Positions 1-8,037 of a DNA stretch of 50,345 bases are shown one piece after another. Every line of letters starts with the position of its first letter. The stretch's first letter is position 1. The notes below the pieces were generated by a model. The model did no database searches, was not told where the DNA came from, and saw only the letters and a program-made list of their open reading frames with translations. Made by a program: the position numbers and the translations under genes. The stretch spans positions 1 through 50,345 of the forward strand of contig JANXUC010000014.1 in the NCBI GenBank assembly GCA_025352065.1, written 5' to 3'. The stretch is from Acidobacteriaceae bacterium. GTDB taxonomy: Bacteria > Acidobacteriota > Terriglobia > Terriglobales > Acidobacteriaceae.

Positions 1-67
1 CGGCAAGCCGCTTATGGCCCTTCATCTGGCGCAGAGCTTCTTCGAGGTAGTGAGTGGCTAAGTTCAT
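1..67 (-). CDS. Start of an unidentified gene, cut by the window edge
   Basis: A minus-strand reading frame starts with ATG at 67 and stays open to the window edge. It gives 22 residues beginning MNLATHYLEEALRQMKG. The amphipathic helical start resembles the first helix of DinB-like four-helix proteins, but 22 residues cannot support a family call. It lies 41 nt downstream of the dipeptidase stop on the same strand, so the two could be co-transcribed. No strong ribosome binding site is visible. Confidence 0.4.
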   Translation of the reverse strand, partial: MNLATHYLEEALRQMKGHKRLA

Positions 68-108
68 GGCAACATTCTAGAACAGCAAGCGTTATGAGTT
101 CGTTTGAG

Positions 109-1416
109 TTAGGACGTCCACTTCGCTTTGACCCCTTCGCCGATGAACGGCGCTTCGGTCTTTCGCAATTCCGCAGCCACCTTTTCCATCTGCCGCAGCG
201 CCCGAAGATGATTTCGCCCAGCGATTTTCAGTACGTCTTCGTCAGAGTATCCGCGATGCAACAGCTCGGCGAACAGGTACGGATACCGCGTCACGTTCTC
301 CAGCCCGGCCGCCATCGAGTCTAAAGCTACGTCGTCGAAATCGGCGCCGATGCCGACATGATCGATGCCCGCAACTTTGCGGATATGGTCGATATGGTCG
401 GCAACATCGGAAATGGTTCCGCGCGGAGGAGCGTTTTCCTTTTCCCAAGCCGCAATCCCTTTTGTGATCGCGTCATCAGTATCGAAGCGAGCATGCAAGT
501 TTTTCAAGGCCGCCGTGCGTTTCTCCTGGTACGCGGGGTTGAGTGGAGACACGAATTCGCGAATAAAGTTCACATGTACCACGCCGCCGTTGGCTGGCAT
601 CCTTTGCAGAACGTCGTCGGGAACGCTGCGCGGGTGCGGATCGATGGCGAAGGCATTCGAGTGCGAGAAGATCACGGGAGCGCGCGTAACACGCAGCGTA
701 TCCCGCATGGTATCGGGACTCACGTGGGAAATATCCGCGAACATGCCGAGGCGGTTCATCTCCTTTACAATTTTTTCGCCGAACTCGGTTAAGCCGAAGC
801 GTTCCGGACGATCCGTGGCGGAATCGGCCCAGTCGATGTTGTCCCAGTGCGTCAGGGTCATGTAGCGAGCGCCGAGTTCATAGAAAGTGCGCAACGCAGC
901 GGGAGAGTTTTCAATCATGTGGCCGCCCTCGACTCCGAACAAGCACGCGATGCGGCCCGCTTTGTGGATCCGGTCGATGTCATCGGCGGTGCGTGCCTGC
1001 TCGAGGTCGGGCGTGCTCTGGATGAATCGCAGCGCAACATCAAATTCGCGCAACGCCTCATGCAGCGATGTATGACTCTTCTGCGTGGCCGACTCGACAA
1101 AGATCGACCAGTACTGCGCTCCGATACGTCCTTCGCGCATGCGTGGAACATCCGCACACAGAGTCGGCTGCACTTTGCTCATGTCGAATGAAGTCAGATC
1201 GCCTGCCTTGGTTTCCAGAAACATGGAAGGCAGATCGTTGTGCGTGTCGATGAGGGGAGCCTTCTCCAGCAGCGCTTTGGCGCGATCAAGGAGCTTAGGG
1301 TCGACGGCAGCTGTACCGTCCGACGCGATAGCGGCGCTGGCGAAAAGAGATTGCGCGAAAAGTGCTGAACTACCGAGAAAACTTGTCTGTTCCAGAAAAC
1401 GTCGGCGTGAGATCAA
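109..1416 (-). CDS. Tat-exported membrane dipeptidase (peptidase family M19)
   Basis: A zinc dipeptidase of the renal dipeptidase family, which cleaves dipeptides outside the cytoplasm. I place the start at TTG 1416: AAGGAG sits 6 nt upstream, and the protein then begins ISRRRFLEQ, a textbook twin-arginine motif followed by a hydrophobic stretch and an Ala-rich cleavage region (about residues 12-32). An ATG at 1497 would add 27 residues ahead of the Tat motif and lacks such a ribosome binding site. Family motifs are in order: HxD in DTHNDLP (His59, Asp61), the metal-bridging Glu in GVEGGH, the paired His in ISHVS and FSHSN, and the late Asp in HVGIGADFD. About 435 residues is normal for the family. 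The Tat signal implies export after folding. The family is certain; the dipeptide substrate is unknown. Confidence 0.93.
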   Translation of the reverse strand: MISRRRFLEQTSFLGSSALFAQSLFASAAIASDGTAAVDPKLLDRAKALLEKAPLIDTHNDLPSMFLETKAGDLTSFDMSKVQPTLCADVPRMREGRIGAQYWSIFVESATQKSHTSLHEALREFDVALRFIQSTPDLEQARTADDIDRIHKAGRIACLFGVEGGHMIENSPAALRTFYELGARYMTLTHWDNIDWADSATDRPERFGLTEFGEKIVKEMNRLGMFADISHVSPDTMRDTLRVTRAPVIFSHSNAFAIDPHPRSVPDDVLQRMPANGGVVHVNFIREFVSPLNPAYQEKRTAALKNLHARFDTDDAITKGIAAWEKENAPPRGTISDVADHIDHIRKVAGIDHVGIGADFDDVALDSMAAGLENVTRYPYLFAELLHRGYSDEDVLKIAGRNHLRALRQMEKVAAELRKTEAPFIGEGVKAKWTS

Positions 1417-1621
1417 GAAGCGCTCCTTAAGTTTTTCGATCAATAGTTTTCGATCATTGATGCTGCAGTCAATGATGTTGAACTGAATGATGTCCAAATT
1501 GATGGACTATCCAAGCTCCCGATTGTACCGCCCGAGACTTCATCGGGTCGTTTTTCGGAGGGTTCTGGAAGACCGAATCAGGAAAAAGTCTGTGCGTCCA
1601 GTCAGTTTGTGCAAAAAACTG

Positions 1622-1657
1622 TTGACATTGTGTTCATATACCCCCAATATCTTGGGG
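1622..1657 (+). promoter_or_regulatory. Promoter with an overlapping inverted repeat
   Basis: TTGACA (1622-1627) is a perfect -35 box. A perfect inverted repeat CCCCAA-TATC-TTGGGG (1642-1657) covers where the -10 should be. Candidate -10 boxes are CAATAT (17-bp spacer) or TATCTT (1648-1653, 20-bp spacer, 4 of 6 matches). The dyad is likely a regulator site. Its A/T centre recalls NrdR boxes, and the long-spacer reading recalls MerR-type promoters; neither can be decided here. It would drive the peptide gene at 1728. Confidence 0.55.
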
Positions 1658-1727
1658 TGAGTCTTCTCCTCATGCTTTTTGTGGGGTAGTGGATCACAAG
1701 GGAGAATCTTTTAAGGAGGAGCTCAAC

Positions 1728-1781
1728 ATGGCTACGAAGAAAAAGGCTGCAAAGAAAAAAGCAACGAAGAAAAAGCACTAA
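1728..1781 (+). CDS. 17-residue lysine-rich micropeptide
   Basis: ATG 1728 opens a complete reading frame for MATKKKAAKKKATKKKH, ending at TAA 1779-1781. AAGGAGG (about 1713-1719) lies 8 nt upstream, one of the strongest ribosome binding sites in the window. A TTGACA promoter lies upstream and an intrinsic terminator directly downstream, so this is a free-standing transcription unit. The K/A pattern resembles the tails of histone H1-like bacterial proteins (Hc1 type), suggesting nucleic-acid binding, but low complexity makes any homology unreliable. The transcript could also act as an RNA. That it is a gene rests on the promoter, Shine-Dalgarno, ORF and terminator being in correct order; its function is unknown. 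Confidence 0.6.
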   Translation: MATKKKAAKKKATKKKH

Positions 1782-1811
1782 AAACGGGCAACCGCTTCGT
1801 TGAAAATCAGT

Positions 1812-1853
1812 GGGCCTCTGGCGGGACGAGCTTCCCCGGAGGCCTTGTTTTTT
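1812..1853 (+). terminator. Intrinsic terminator of the micropeptide unit
   Basis: GGCCTC (1813-1818) pairs with GAGGCC (1839-1844). An inner CGGG/CCCG pairing extends the stem, and TTGTTTTTT (1845-1853) follows. It separates the micropeptide from the MerR-type gene. Confidence 0.8.
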
Positions 1854-1943
1854 GCCCCAAAATAGCCCGTTTATGCCAAGTGGAACTTTCGGGCAGTTGC
1901 AGCCGCCGCTCCAGCGTGCTACAACGCGAAGAGCAGAGTTCTC

Positions 1944-2393
1944 ATGCCGGCCTCCAGAAAATCGTCCGACTCGAAACCCGCGTCCGCCAAGCCCGCCGCT
2001 GCCAAAGCGATGGTGGCGAAGAAGGAAAAAGAAGCGGAGATTCTGATTCCGGACAAGCTCTACTTCCGGATCGGCGAAGTTTCGCGCCTGTGTAAATTGC
2101 CCGCATATGTACTGCGATTCTGGGAGACGGAATTTCCGCAACTGCATCCGGTGAAGGGCAGTACGGGGCAGCGCATGTATCGGCGCCGCGATGTTGAGAC
2201 CGTTGTGAAGATCAAGCAGTTGCTATATCAGGAAGGCTTTACGATTCCCGGAGCGCGGCAGCATCTACGGGCGGAAACAAAACTGAACAAAGGCCAACCG
2301 CCGCTGCCGTTTCCCAAGCAGGCCGCGCCGGATTTGCAGCGGCTGCGGGCGGGCTTGCAGGAAATTCTGGAAATAGTTTCTGCGCCGAGATAG
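1944..2393 (+). CDS. MerR-family transcriptional regulator
   Basis: A 149-residue DNA-binding regulator. After a basic, Ala/Lys/Ser-rich tail of about 40 residues comes a MerR-type winged helix-turn-helix: [16 protein letters not shown], then [15 protein letters not shown] and [17 protein letters not shown], the usual helix-turn-helix, wing and second helix. The R(F)WE signature is that of the MlrA/HspR-like branch, which lacks the metal-binding cysteines of MerR proper. The C-terminal stretch from about residue 125 ([15 protein letters not shown]) would form the dimerising helix. ATG 1944 follows the upstream terminator, so the gene is probably transcribed alone. The effector and targets are unknown. 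Confidence 0.88.
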   Translation: MPASRKSSDSKPASAKPAAAKAMVAKKEKEAEILIPDKLYFRIGEVSRLCKLPAYVLRFWETEFPQLHPVKGSTGQRMYRRRDVETVVKIKQLLYQEGFTIPGARQHLRAETKLNKGQPPLPFPKQAAPDLQRLRAGLQEILEIVSAPR

Positions 2394-2752
2394 CAATCTC
2401 ATGTGGCAGCGGAAGTTCGCTCCGCTGAGCCCTTGATCTTGCCGATATGAGAACAAGGGGAGGGTGGGAGGCAGGAATCTCGAACTACTTCTGCGCCACC
2501 TCAGCCTCAGCTTTCTTCAACTCGGGCCGGGATTCGTCATGCCAACTCCTGTGGCGGCACGTAAAATGCCGCTCTTGCATTGGATGCGGCGCCCGGCGAA
2601 GCGTTGCGACCGCGTCCCCTCCCTGTATTCTGCAAGGAACTATGCCCCATGGTAACTACTCTTGTGGCGATGGAGTTCCGTCACGCGCCGGAAGCAGCCT
2701 TCTGCAAGCGGCGTACAATCAACTGAGTCGGACTTTGCACTTTGGAGGCGTT
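2394..2752. other. Intergenic stretch with no confident gene
   Basis: These 359 bases lie between the MerR-type gene and the DUF2007 gene. On the minus strand a 31-codon frame (2485-2580) reads MQERHFTCRHRSWHDESRPE and ends in a charged helix. It has no convincing ribosome binding site and could be a gene remnant. A TACAAT hexamer (2714-2719) lies 33 nt before the DUF2007 start and is a plausible -10 box. Confidence 0.4.
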
Positions 2753-3043
2753 ATGGAAAACCCAAAAGATGAACATGCGGAGTTGGTAAAGATTTTCGAC
2801 TCCGAACAGGAGTCCGAGGCGCTGGTCGTGCATGGTTTGCTGGAATCCGCTGGCATCCAATCCCAAATGACCTCGCTCAATCTGCAGCAAGATGTTTATC
2901 CCGGCTTGAGTGGAGTCATCCTGCGCGTACCCGCCAATCAGGCCGAGGAGGCTCGCAACGTCATCGAACAATATCGCGCGCACCCGCTGGCCGACGGCGA
3001 AATCATGGAAGCCGAAATCAAGGACCCGCCAGCGCAGGCGTAA
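2753..3043 (+). CDS. DUF2007-family protein
   Basis: A 96-residue soluble protein of the DUF2007 type (often named putative signal-transducing protein). Visible hallmarks are the early LVKIFDSEQESEALVVHGLL segment, SAGI, and the C-terminal ILRVPANQAEEARNVIEQY, which together form a ferredoxin-like fold. ATG 2753 is chosen because GGAGG lies 5 nt upstream and the family's normal N-terminus begins here; the frame stays open upstream but that part is not family-like. The biochemical role of the family is not established. It converges on a broken gene carrying a related domain (3063-3573). Confidence 0.8.
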   Translation: MENPKDEHAELVKIFDSEQESEALVVHGLLESAGIQSQMTSLNLQQDVYPGLSGVILRVPANQAEEARNVIEQYRAHPLADGEIMEAEIKDPPAQA

Positions 3044-3062
3044 CCGATTACTTAAGAAGAAA

Positions 3063-3573
3063 CTAAGGTTCGACGCTGGGATTCTCGCCCTCTACTGCAG
3101 TGGCCTCTTCCGTTTCTTCCCACTCGCATTTGCACGCCAGGCAACGCCACGCTTTTCGCTGCAAAGGGAAAGGCAAGTGAAGCCATGCGCTGGTGTATGC
3201 GATGGGCTTATTCAGTTCCTCGAACGTTATATCCAACGATTGGCATTTCGGGCAACGAGGTTGGTGGTATGCGCCGATGCCTTCCACGTCGAAGTCTTCC
3301 GGAATCGGTTGGTCCAACACTGCATTTTGCTACTTCGAGGTAACATTCAATTCCTGCAGAATCGAGGCTCCCTTTTGCTAGAAGAGCTTCCGGTAAGTCG
3401 CGGAACTTGCGGATCGTTGTCAATTTGTGAAATTCCAGAACATCTTCGGACGTCGAATCATTCAGTTCGACAGCCAAGCCACGGCGCTCGAGTTCTTTCT
3501 TTAGCGTGACGTGGGCCAACTCTGTCAGCGAGGCTGCGGATGCAGCGAGCTTCTGCACTTGTTCTTCCGACAT
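3063..3573 (-). pseudogene. Broken DUF2007-like plus zinc-ribbon gene
   Basis: Two minus-strand frames hold the two ends of one protein. The first (start 3573) reads like the N-terminal half of a DUF2007-type protein up to SLDSAGIECYL and then turns to nonsense. The second frame, from about 3320, continues with LDQPIPEDFDVEG and a zinc ribbon of two Cys pairs (CPKC and CLACKC). The usual middle of such proteins, roughly 35-40 residues, is missing at the junction (about 3330-3345), and the reading frame is lost there; the second frame has a stop just upstream. An internal deletion with frameshift explains both facts. Product not expected to be functional. Confidence 0.65.
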
Positions 3574-3662
3574 TTCTGCATAGTTGCGCTCCAGCCTTTA
3601 CTGTTCCGAATCGGAAGCCATAAACCCCCAATCACTGCGGATCGCTCACTATATCACTCAGC

Positions 3663-6383
3663 TCACTTGAAATCCGTCAGCGCAGGCGTAACCGTTCGTC
3701 CATCCAAGAGAAACGTCACCGCCCCATCCAGGTCGGTGCGATACGTCAAGACCTTCCTGCTACCCAACCGCTCCAGCACGTCCAGCTTCGGCAAGCCAAA
3801 CGGATTATTCGCCCCCACGGAGATCACCGCGTATTGTGGATTCACCGCCGCCAAGAAATCTGGGGCAGCAGAAGTCTTGCTTCCGTGATGCCCCACCTTC
3901 AACAGCGAAGCCGCCGGATGCAACGTCGTCATCCGCGCTTCACTCACAGCTTCGGCATCGCCCTCCATCAACGCGGTGGTTTGGCCGTAGCGAATCTGCA
4001 ACACAAGCGAATCGTTGTTGCCGGGTTTAAAGCTGTGCCAGTCGCGATCCGGCGCGAGAACACGAATCTGCGTTCCGCCAAACGGGAACTCGTCGCCCGC
4101 AAAATGTTGCTCCACGCGGATTCCCAGCGAGCGAGCCTCCGCCAGCAATTTTGCCAGATCGTCACTCGGCGGGATCACGCTCAGCCAAAGCTCTTTCGGG
4201 CGAAAACTTTTCAGGACGGAGTTCATGCCACCCATGTGGTCCGAATGCGCATGAGTCAGTGCCACAACATCGAGCCGCTTGAGGCCCCGCGACCACAAAT
4301 AGGGAGACACAACATTCTCGCCAACATCGAACTCCGAAAGATGCGGCCCGCCCGTCGGCCCGCCCGCATCAATCAATAAAGTGTGTCCATCCGGCGTCAC
4401 GATCAAGCTGGAATCGCCTTCGCCCACATCCATCGAAGTGACTTCCAAAACACCGCTACGAACATGCGGATGCGCCGGTCCCCAGCCGATCCACAACCCG
4501 CTCGCAGTCAGAGCGATCATCCCGCAGGTGGTCCACCACCAGCGTTTGCGAGCCAGCAGCATCGCGGCCGCCAGCGACAAACTGGTTGCCAATATCACCC
4601 ACGGTTCTGGCGTGGCGACTCGAAGATCGGCGGCGCGCAATCCTCCCAGACCGTGCACGGTTCCCGTGATGCCTGCCAACGCGAGCCGCGTCATCACCGC
4701 GGGTATGCGCGCCAAGAAGGTGGAAATGTAGCCCAGGCTCACAGCAGCCACGGCGGCGGGCATCAGCAGTTCCGTAAGAGGAACAACCAGCAGATTCGCC
4801 GGCAATCCAAAACTGGTCGCGCGATGGAAGTAGTAGGCCATCGGCAGCGCCAAGGAAACCTGCATCAGCGCAGAAATTACGATCAGGTCATAAGCGCCGA
4901 ATGCCAGGCCCAATGTTTCCAACACAACCCACGCGGAAATCTTGCCGCCCAGCCGTGTGATGCGCACCAAAACCATTCGAAGCTCGAGCCGAAACTGCGC
5001 CACCTTCGCTGGAAGAGAAGGATCATACTCTACGGAATCCAGATGCCGCAGCCCCGTGCGGTACGGCCCCGATGTCCGCTCCAGTATCGGAACACCAGCC
5101 GCCGCAATTACCAGCACACATAAAAATGTCAACTGAAAACTCGCCCCCAGCAGCGTTTGCGAATCCAGCAAAATGAGCACCAAAGCCGCCGCCCCAATTG
5201 CATTCAACATCGAGCGGTCGCGATACAGCAGTCGCGCCCCCAGATACACCGCCATCATCAGTACAGACCGCCAAACCGGCGCGCCCACGTCCGTAAGAAT
5301 CGCATACAGAACCGCGAGCAGCATGGTGATGCAACTCGCCGCTACATCTCCCGCCCGCAGACGACGCAGCAACCAAAACGTGACGAACGCAAGAATGCTC
5401 ACGTTCATTCCCGAGACCACCAAAATGTGGTATGTACCGGAACGTTGAAAGTCGGCTCGCGTGTCACGATCAATGAATGCATCGTCGCCAATCACCATCG
5501 CATCGACCAACGCAGCCTGTTCCGGCGGCCACAGCTTATGGATCATCGCGATAATGCTGCGGTGAACGCGCGTACGCCATAGCTCGAACTTCGTTCCCGC
5601 GAATCCGGGCAACCGCTCAATCCTGTCCGCCCGCACCGAAGCGGATGCTGCCAGGCTCCTCCCCTGCATGTAGCTTCGAAAATCGAAGGCTCCCGGATTG
5701 TGATAATTATGCGGAAGTCGCAGCTTCGCGAAAAACTTAATTCTGTCGCCGTAATGGAACGCCGGGAAAGAAATCGCGCCATCCTCGACGGCCTTTTGCG
5801 CCAGGTCTCCTTTGATGATTGTCCCAGAAATTGTTTTGTACCGGCTTTGGGAATGGGCATCGGCTTCAGCCGTGCCACTCAGTTCGGAAATGGTCTGGGC
5901 TTTAGCCCCATAGGGAGGGCGTTCGATGGCTGCGGAGTCTATAGCTTTCGCGGTTGTAAAGACATACAGACGCAGTCCGGCCGGAACTGCGTCTTCGGTT
6001 TCCACGCGAATGGTCTGGCGCAATCCACCGCGCGATGCAGGCAGAACTTCGCCCTCGGTGGTTACGTGCGCGGTAATTTCAGTTTCGGAGCCACCGCCGG
6101 TGAGCGAATTGTTTTCAGTTACAACCGGCAGCCGCAATTGCGCCGTCAACATCGCAATACAGGCCAGCGACGTCATGGCCAGCATCTGTGCCAAACGCGG
6201 GTGCCCGCGCGACAAAACGGCCGCCGCCACCAGGAAGACAACAATCGTCGCCATCCACCAGGTTGCAGGCCGCCAAATGTGAGGAGCCACAACAATCCCA
6301 GCGCCGTAAGCCAGCGCCGCCCAAAGCAAAGGCTGTCGCGGAGTCGCCGACAAAGGGCCCGCCGCATTCGTTTGAGATGCCAA
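3663..6383 (-). CDS. comEC: ComEC/Rec2-type DNA uptake channel
   Basis: A 906-residue inner-membrane protein that carries single-stranded DNA into the cytoplasm during natural transformation. The order of parts is typical: N-terminal membrane segments with a DUF4131-type external domain (about residues 20-260), a multi-pass competence domain (about 275-620; DFQRSGTYHILVVSGMNV is the family hallmark), then a metallo-beta-lactamase-fold domain with HAHSDH (about 709-714) and VGHHGSK (about 832). The beta-lactamase-like domain is thought to degrade the non-transported strand. It is full length and unbroken. No other competence genes are in view. Confidence 0.93.
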   Translation of the reverse strand: MASQTNAAGPLSATPRQPLLWAALAYGAGIVVAPHIWRPATWWMATIVVFLVAAAVLSRGHPRLAQMLAMTSLACIAMLTAQLRLPVVTENNSLTGGGSETEITAHVTTEGEVLPASRGGLRQTIRVETEDAVPAGLRLYVFTTAKAIDSAAIERPPYGAKAQTISELSGTAEADAHSQSRYKTISGTIIKGDLAQKAVEDGAISFPAFHYGDRIKFFAKLRLPHNYHNPGAFDFRSYMQGRSLAASASVRADRIERLPGFAGTKFELWRTRVHRSIIAMIHKLWPPEQAALVDAMVIGDDAFIDRDTRADFQRSGTYHILVVSGMNVSILAFVTFWLLRRLRAGDVAASCITMLLAVLYAILTDVGAPVWRSVLMMAVYLGARLLYRDRSMLNAIGAAALVLILLDSQTLLGASFQLTFLCVLVIAAAGVPILERTSGPYRTGLRHLDSVEYDPSLPAKVAQFRLELRMVLVRITRLGGKISAWVVLETLGLAFGAYDLIVISALMQVSLALPMAYYFHRATSFGLPANLLVVPLTELLMPAAVAAVSLGYISTFLARIPAVMTRLALAGITGTVHGLGGLRAADLRVATPEPWVILATSLSLAAAMLLARKRWWWTTCGMIALTASGLWIGWGPAHPHVRSGVLEVTSMDVGEGDSSLIVTPDGHTLLIDAGGPTGGPHLSEFDVGENVVSPYLWSRGLKRLDVVALTHAHSDHMGGMNSVLKSFRPKELWLSVIPPSDDLAKLLAEARSLGIRVEQHFAGDEFPFGGTQIRVLAPDRDWHSFKPGNNDSLVLQIRYGQTTALMEGDAEAVSEARMTTLHPAASLLKVGHHGSKTSAAPDFLAAVNPQYAVISVGANNPFGLPKLDVLERLGSRKVLTYRTDLDGAVTFLLDGRTVTPALTDFK

Positions 6384-6486
6384 GAGAAGGATAGAAAACC
6401 GCGCAGGCCCAGGCGCCCTCGCCTGGGCATCGGGCGAAGCCCGAATCCTGCCGAGCTACCAACCCAATTCTATTCCTGAATTCGCT

Positions 6487-7344
6487 CTATGGAACATCCG
6501 CGACAATACAAATATCGTGCGCGTTTGCCATTTCGGGAATCGCAGCGCCATCCAACAGCAAACACTTGCCCGCATCCACCGCCAGACACGACGCTCCCGC
6601 CAACCGCATTGCTTCAATTGTCTTCTGCCCAATTACCGGCACGTCAAAGCGCATATCCTGATTCGGCTTCGCCACCTTGACCACGGTCAGTGCCCGGCTC
6701 AACGTAGATGCCTCGCCAGTGGCCTCCAGGGTGGCCATGAGGCGTCCGGCGCGTTCGATGGTCGCGTCCGTCCCCTCCATCGCCTCGACAGCCACACAGG
6801 CCGCCTCGGCGATCACAACGGTTTGCCCAATGTCGTACTGTGCCAAATGGCGGGCAGCAGCGCGGCCGTAAGCAATATTCTTCAACTCCTGCTCAGTAGG
6901 AGCGCGCCGAGTAAGCACCCCCGGCTTCGCTAGCAGAGGTTCCAGCAGCGAGGTCGAACTCTCCAAAACAATGCCTTCGTCGCCCAGCACTTTCGCCACC
7001 GCTCCCAGCAGCGCGTCGGTGTTGCGTGTGGCCAAGGAAAGCAACAACTTAGCCAGCCGCCAGTCCGGACGAATGCTGGAAAAAATCTGTTTATGCTTCA
7101 CCTGCCCCGCCATCACGGCGCGGGTCACTCCCTCTTTGTGGAAAGTCTCGATCAGTTTGGAAAGCTCTCCGAGCGAGAGCCAGTGCACAGCCGCCGCGCC
7201 ATGCGATTCAATGTCGGCAGAAGCCTCTTCCTTGATCGCCGCCACGACTACCTCAAATCCCTGTGCGCGAGCCGCATCAAGTACCAGCAGAGGAAAGCGA
7301 CCGTTCCCGGCGATGAGCCCGAGACGCTTCGACGTGGAAGACAT
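6487..7344 (-). CDS. lpxI: UDP-2,3-diacylglucosamine pyrophosphatase LpxI
   Basis: A 285-residue lipid A enzyme (family formerly DUF1009) that hydrolyses UDP-2,3-diacylglucosamine to lipid X and UMP, the alternative to LpxH. Recognisable features are the N-terminal GLIAGNGRFPLLVLDAAR, the central MAGQVKH and the C-terminal KPNQDMRFDVPVIG and GKCLLLD segments. In many Gram-negatives lpxI follows lpxA in one operon; here a micropeptide gene and a toxin-antitoxin pair lie between them. The length matches the family. LpxI indicates a lipid A-bearing outer membrane. Confidence 0.93.
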   Translation of the reverse strand: MSSTSKRLGLIAGNGRFPLLVLDAARAQGFEVVVAAIKEEASADIESHGAAAVHWLSLGELSKLIETFHKEGVTRAVMAGQVKHKQIFSSIRPDWRLAKLLLSLATRNTDALLGAVAKVLGDEGIVLESSTSLLEPLLAKPGVLTRRAPTEQELKNIAYGRAAARHLAQYDIGQTVVIAEAACVAVEAMEGTDATIERAGRLMATLEATGEASTLSRALTVVKVAKPNQDMRFDVPVIGQKTIEAMRLAGASCLAVDAGKCLLLDGAAIPEMANAHDICIVADVP

Positions 7345-7372
7345 GCGGCTAAGTGTAAACCAGACAGGAGCA

Positions 7373-7394
7373 AGGCGGGCATTTCTGCCCGCCT
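7373..7394. terminator. GC-rich hairpin between lpxI and the micropeptide gene
   Basis: AGGCGGGC (7373-7380) and GCCCGCCT (7387-7394) form a perfect 8-bp stem with a 6-nt loop. There is only a short T stretch on the plus side and none on the minus side, so it is a weak terminator candidate or an RNA processing/stability element downstream of the peptide gene. Confidence 0.4.
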
Positions 7395-7487
7395 CTTTCG
7401 GGGGGAGGAAAACTTGGTGTAAGTGTTTCTACCGCGCTACTTTAGCGGACGATAAGCACGCGTCTCAACGGCGCGACGATCAGGAAC

Positions 7488-7538
7488 TTAGTTGCCCCAA
7501 ACGGCGACGCCAGCTTTGGTGTTCGTTTTAATCTTCAT
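7488..7538 (-). CDS. 16-residue peptide gene
   Basis: ATG 7538 opens a complete frame for MKIKTNTKAGVAVWGN, ending TAA at 7488. AAGGAG lies 7 nt upstream, an ideal ribosome binding site, so translation is likely. The peptide has a basic leader-like half (KIKTNTKAG) and a short hydrophobic end (VAVWGN). This layout is compatible with a very short modified-peptide precursor or a regulatory leader, but no modification enzyme lies next to it. A hairpin (7373-7394) lies downstream, before lpxI. Function unknown; the call rests on the Shine-Dalgarno and complete frame only. Confidence 0.45.
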   Translation of the reverse strand: MKIKTNTKAGVAVWGN

Positions 7539-7752
7539 GATGTGGCTCCTTGGCTCAGATTTCGTTCCCGCTTACGTAAAAGATAAATGCATGGCAGTCG
7601 CCAAACTGCGATGCAGCATTCTCTCTGCGTATCTCATTGAAAAGACAACTCGGGAACGAATCTAAAGAAACGCTAATGCACGACTGGAATCCGAAAACCC
7701 TAACTTCGATGCGGGATTGCCCAACAAAAATGTTAGGTAGCAACTCGCCAGT

Positions 7753-8037
7753 CTAGCCGTAAACCAACTCAATCCTCACCCGGCGTCCCACAATCGCCGC
7801 AGCCCGCTGCAAGCTGGAGAGGGTGATGTCATTCTTAGCGTCCAGCAACCGGTCCACCTGCGTCCGGCTTGTCTTCAGCAGAGCGGCCATGCGTGTTTTA
7901 GAGATTTTCTTTTTCTTCATGGCCTCGGCAAGTTGCCATGCCACAACTTCTTTCACAGCTTGGGCCTGTGCTTCGTCAAAGATGCCCTCGTCCTTCAGAA
8001 AGTCATCGATGCTGGAACCCATGTGTTTCTTGCTCAT
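7753..8037 (-). CDS. HigA-like antitoxin with helix-turn-helix
   Basis: A 94-residue antitoxin with a C-terminal helix-turn-helix of the XRE/HigA type (about residues 42-85): KKKKISKTRMAALLKTSRTQ then RLLDAKNDITLSSLQRAA, followed by the beta-strand RRVRIELVYG. Its start codon overlaps the toxin stop by 4 nt (8034-8037), so translation is coupled. By analogy with HigBA it should neutralise the toxin and repress the promoter, where a perfect 18-bp palindrome sits. The toxin-first order is typical of HigBA systems. Confidence 0.87.
   Translation of the reverse strand: MSKKHMGSSIDDFLKDEGIFDEAQAQAVKEVVAWQLAEAMKKKKISKTRMAALLKTSRTQVDRLLDAKNDITLSSLQRAAAIVGRRVRIELVYG

Noticed and set aside
1602-2147. 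181-codon minus-strand frame across the micropeptide unit and MerR-type gene
   Set aside because: It runs antisense to a clear MerR-family gene and a terminator, has no family features and an odd composition (Phe, Arg and Gly runs).
2485-2580. 31-codon minus-strand frame starting MQERHFTCRH
   Set aside because: Its charged C-terminal helix looks protein-like, but there is no ribosome binding site or promoter and it is too short to judge. It is mentioned only as part of the intergenic region.
4383-5123. 246-codon plus-strand frame inside comEC
   Set aside because: It is antisense to comEC, rich in His, Arg and Gln as expected from the opposite strand of a GC-rich gene, and has no motif.
5700-6479. 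259-codon plus-strand frame at the 5' part of comEC
   Set aside because: Antisense shadow of comEC with no recognisable domain.
7555-7743. 62-codon minus-strand frame upstream of the 16-residue peptide gene
   Set aside because: No Shine-Dalgarno, no hydrophobic or motif pattern, and it occupies the expected leader and promoter of the peptide gene.
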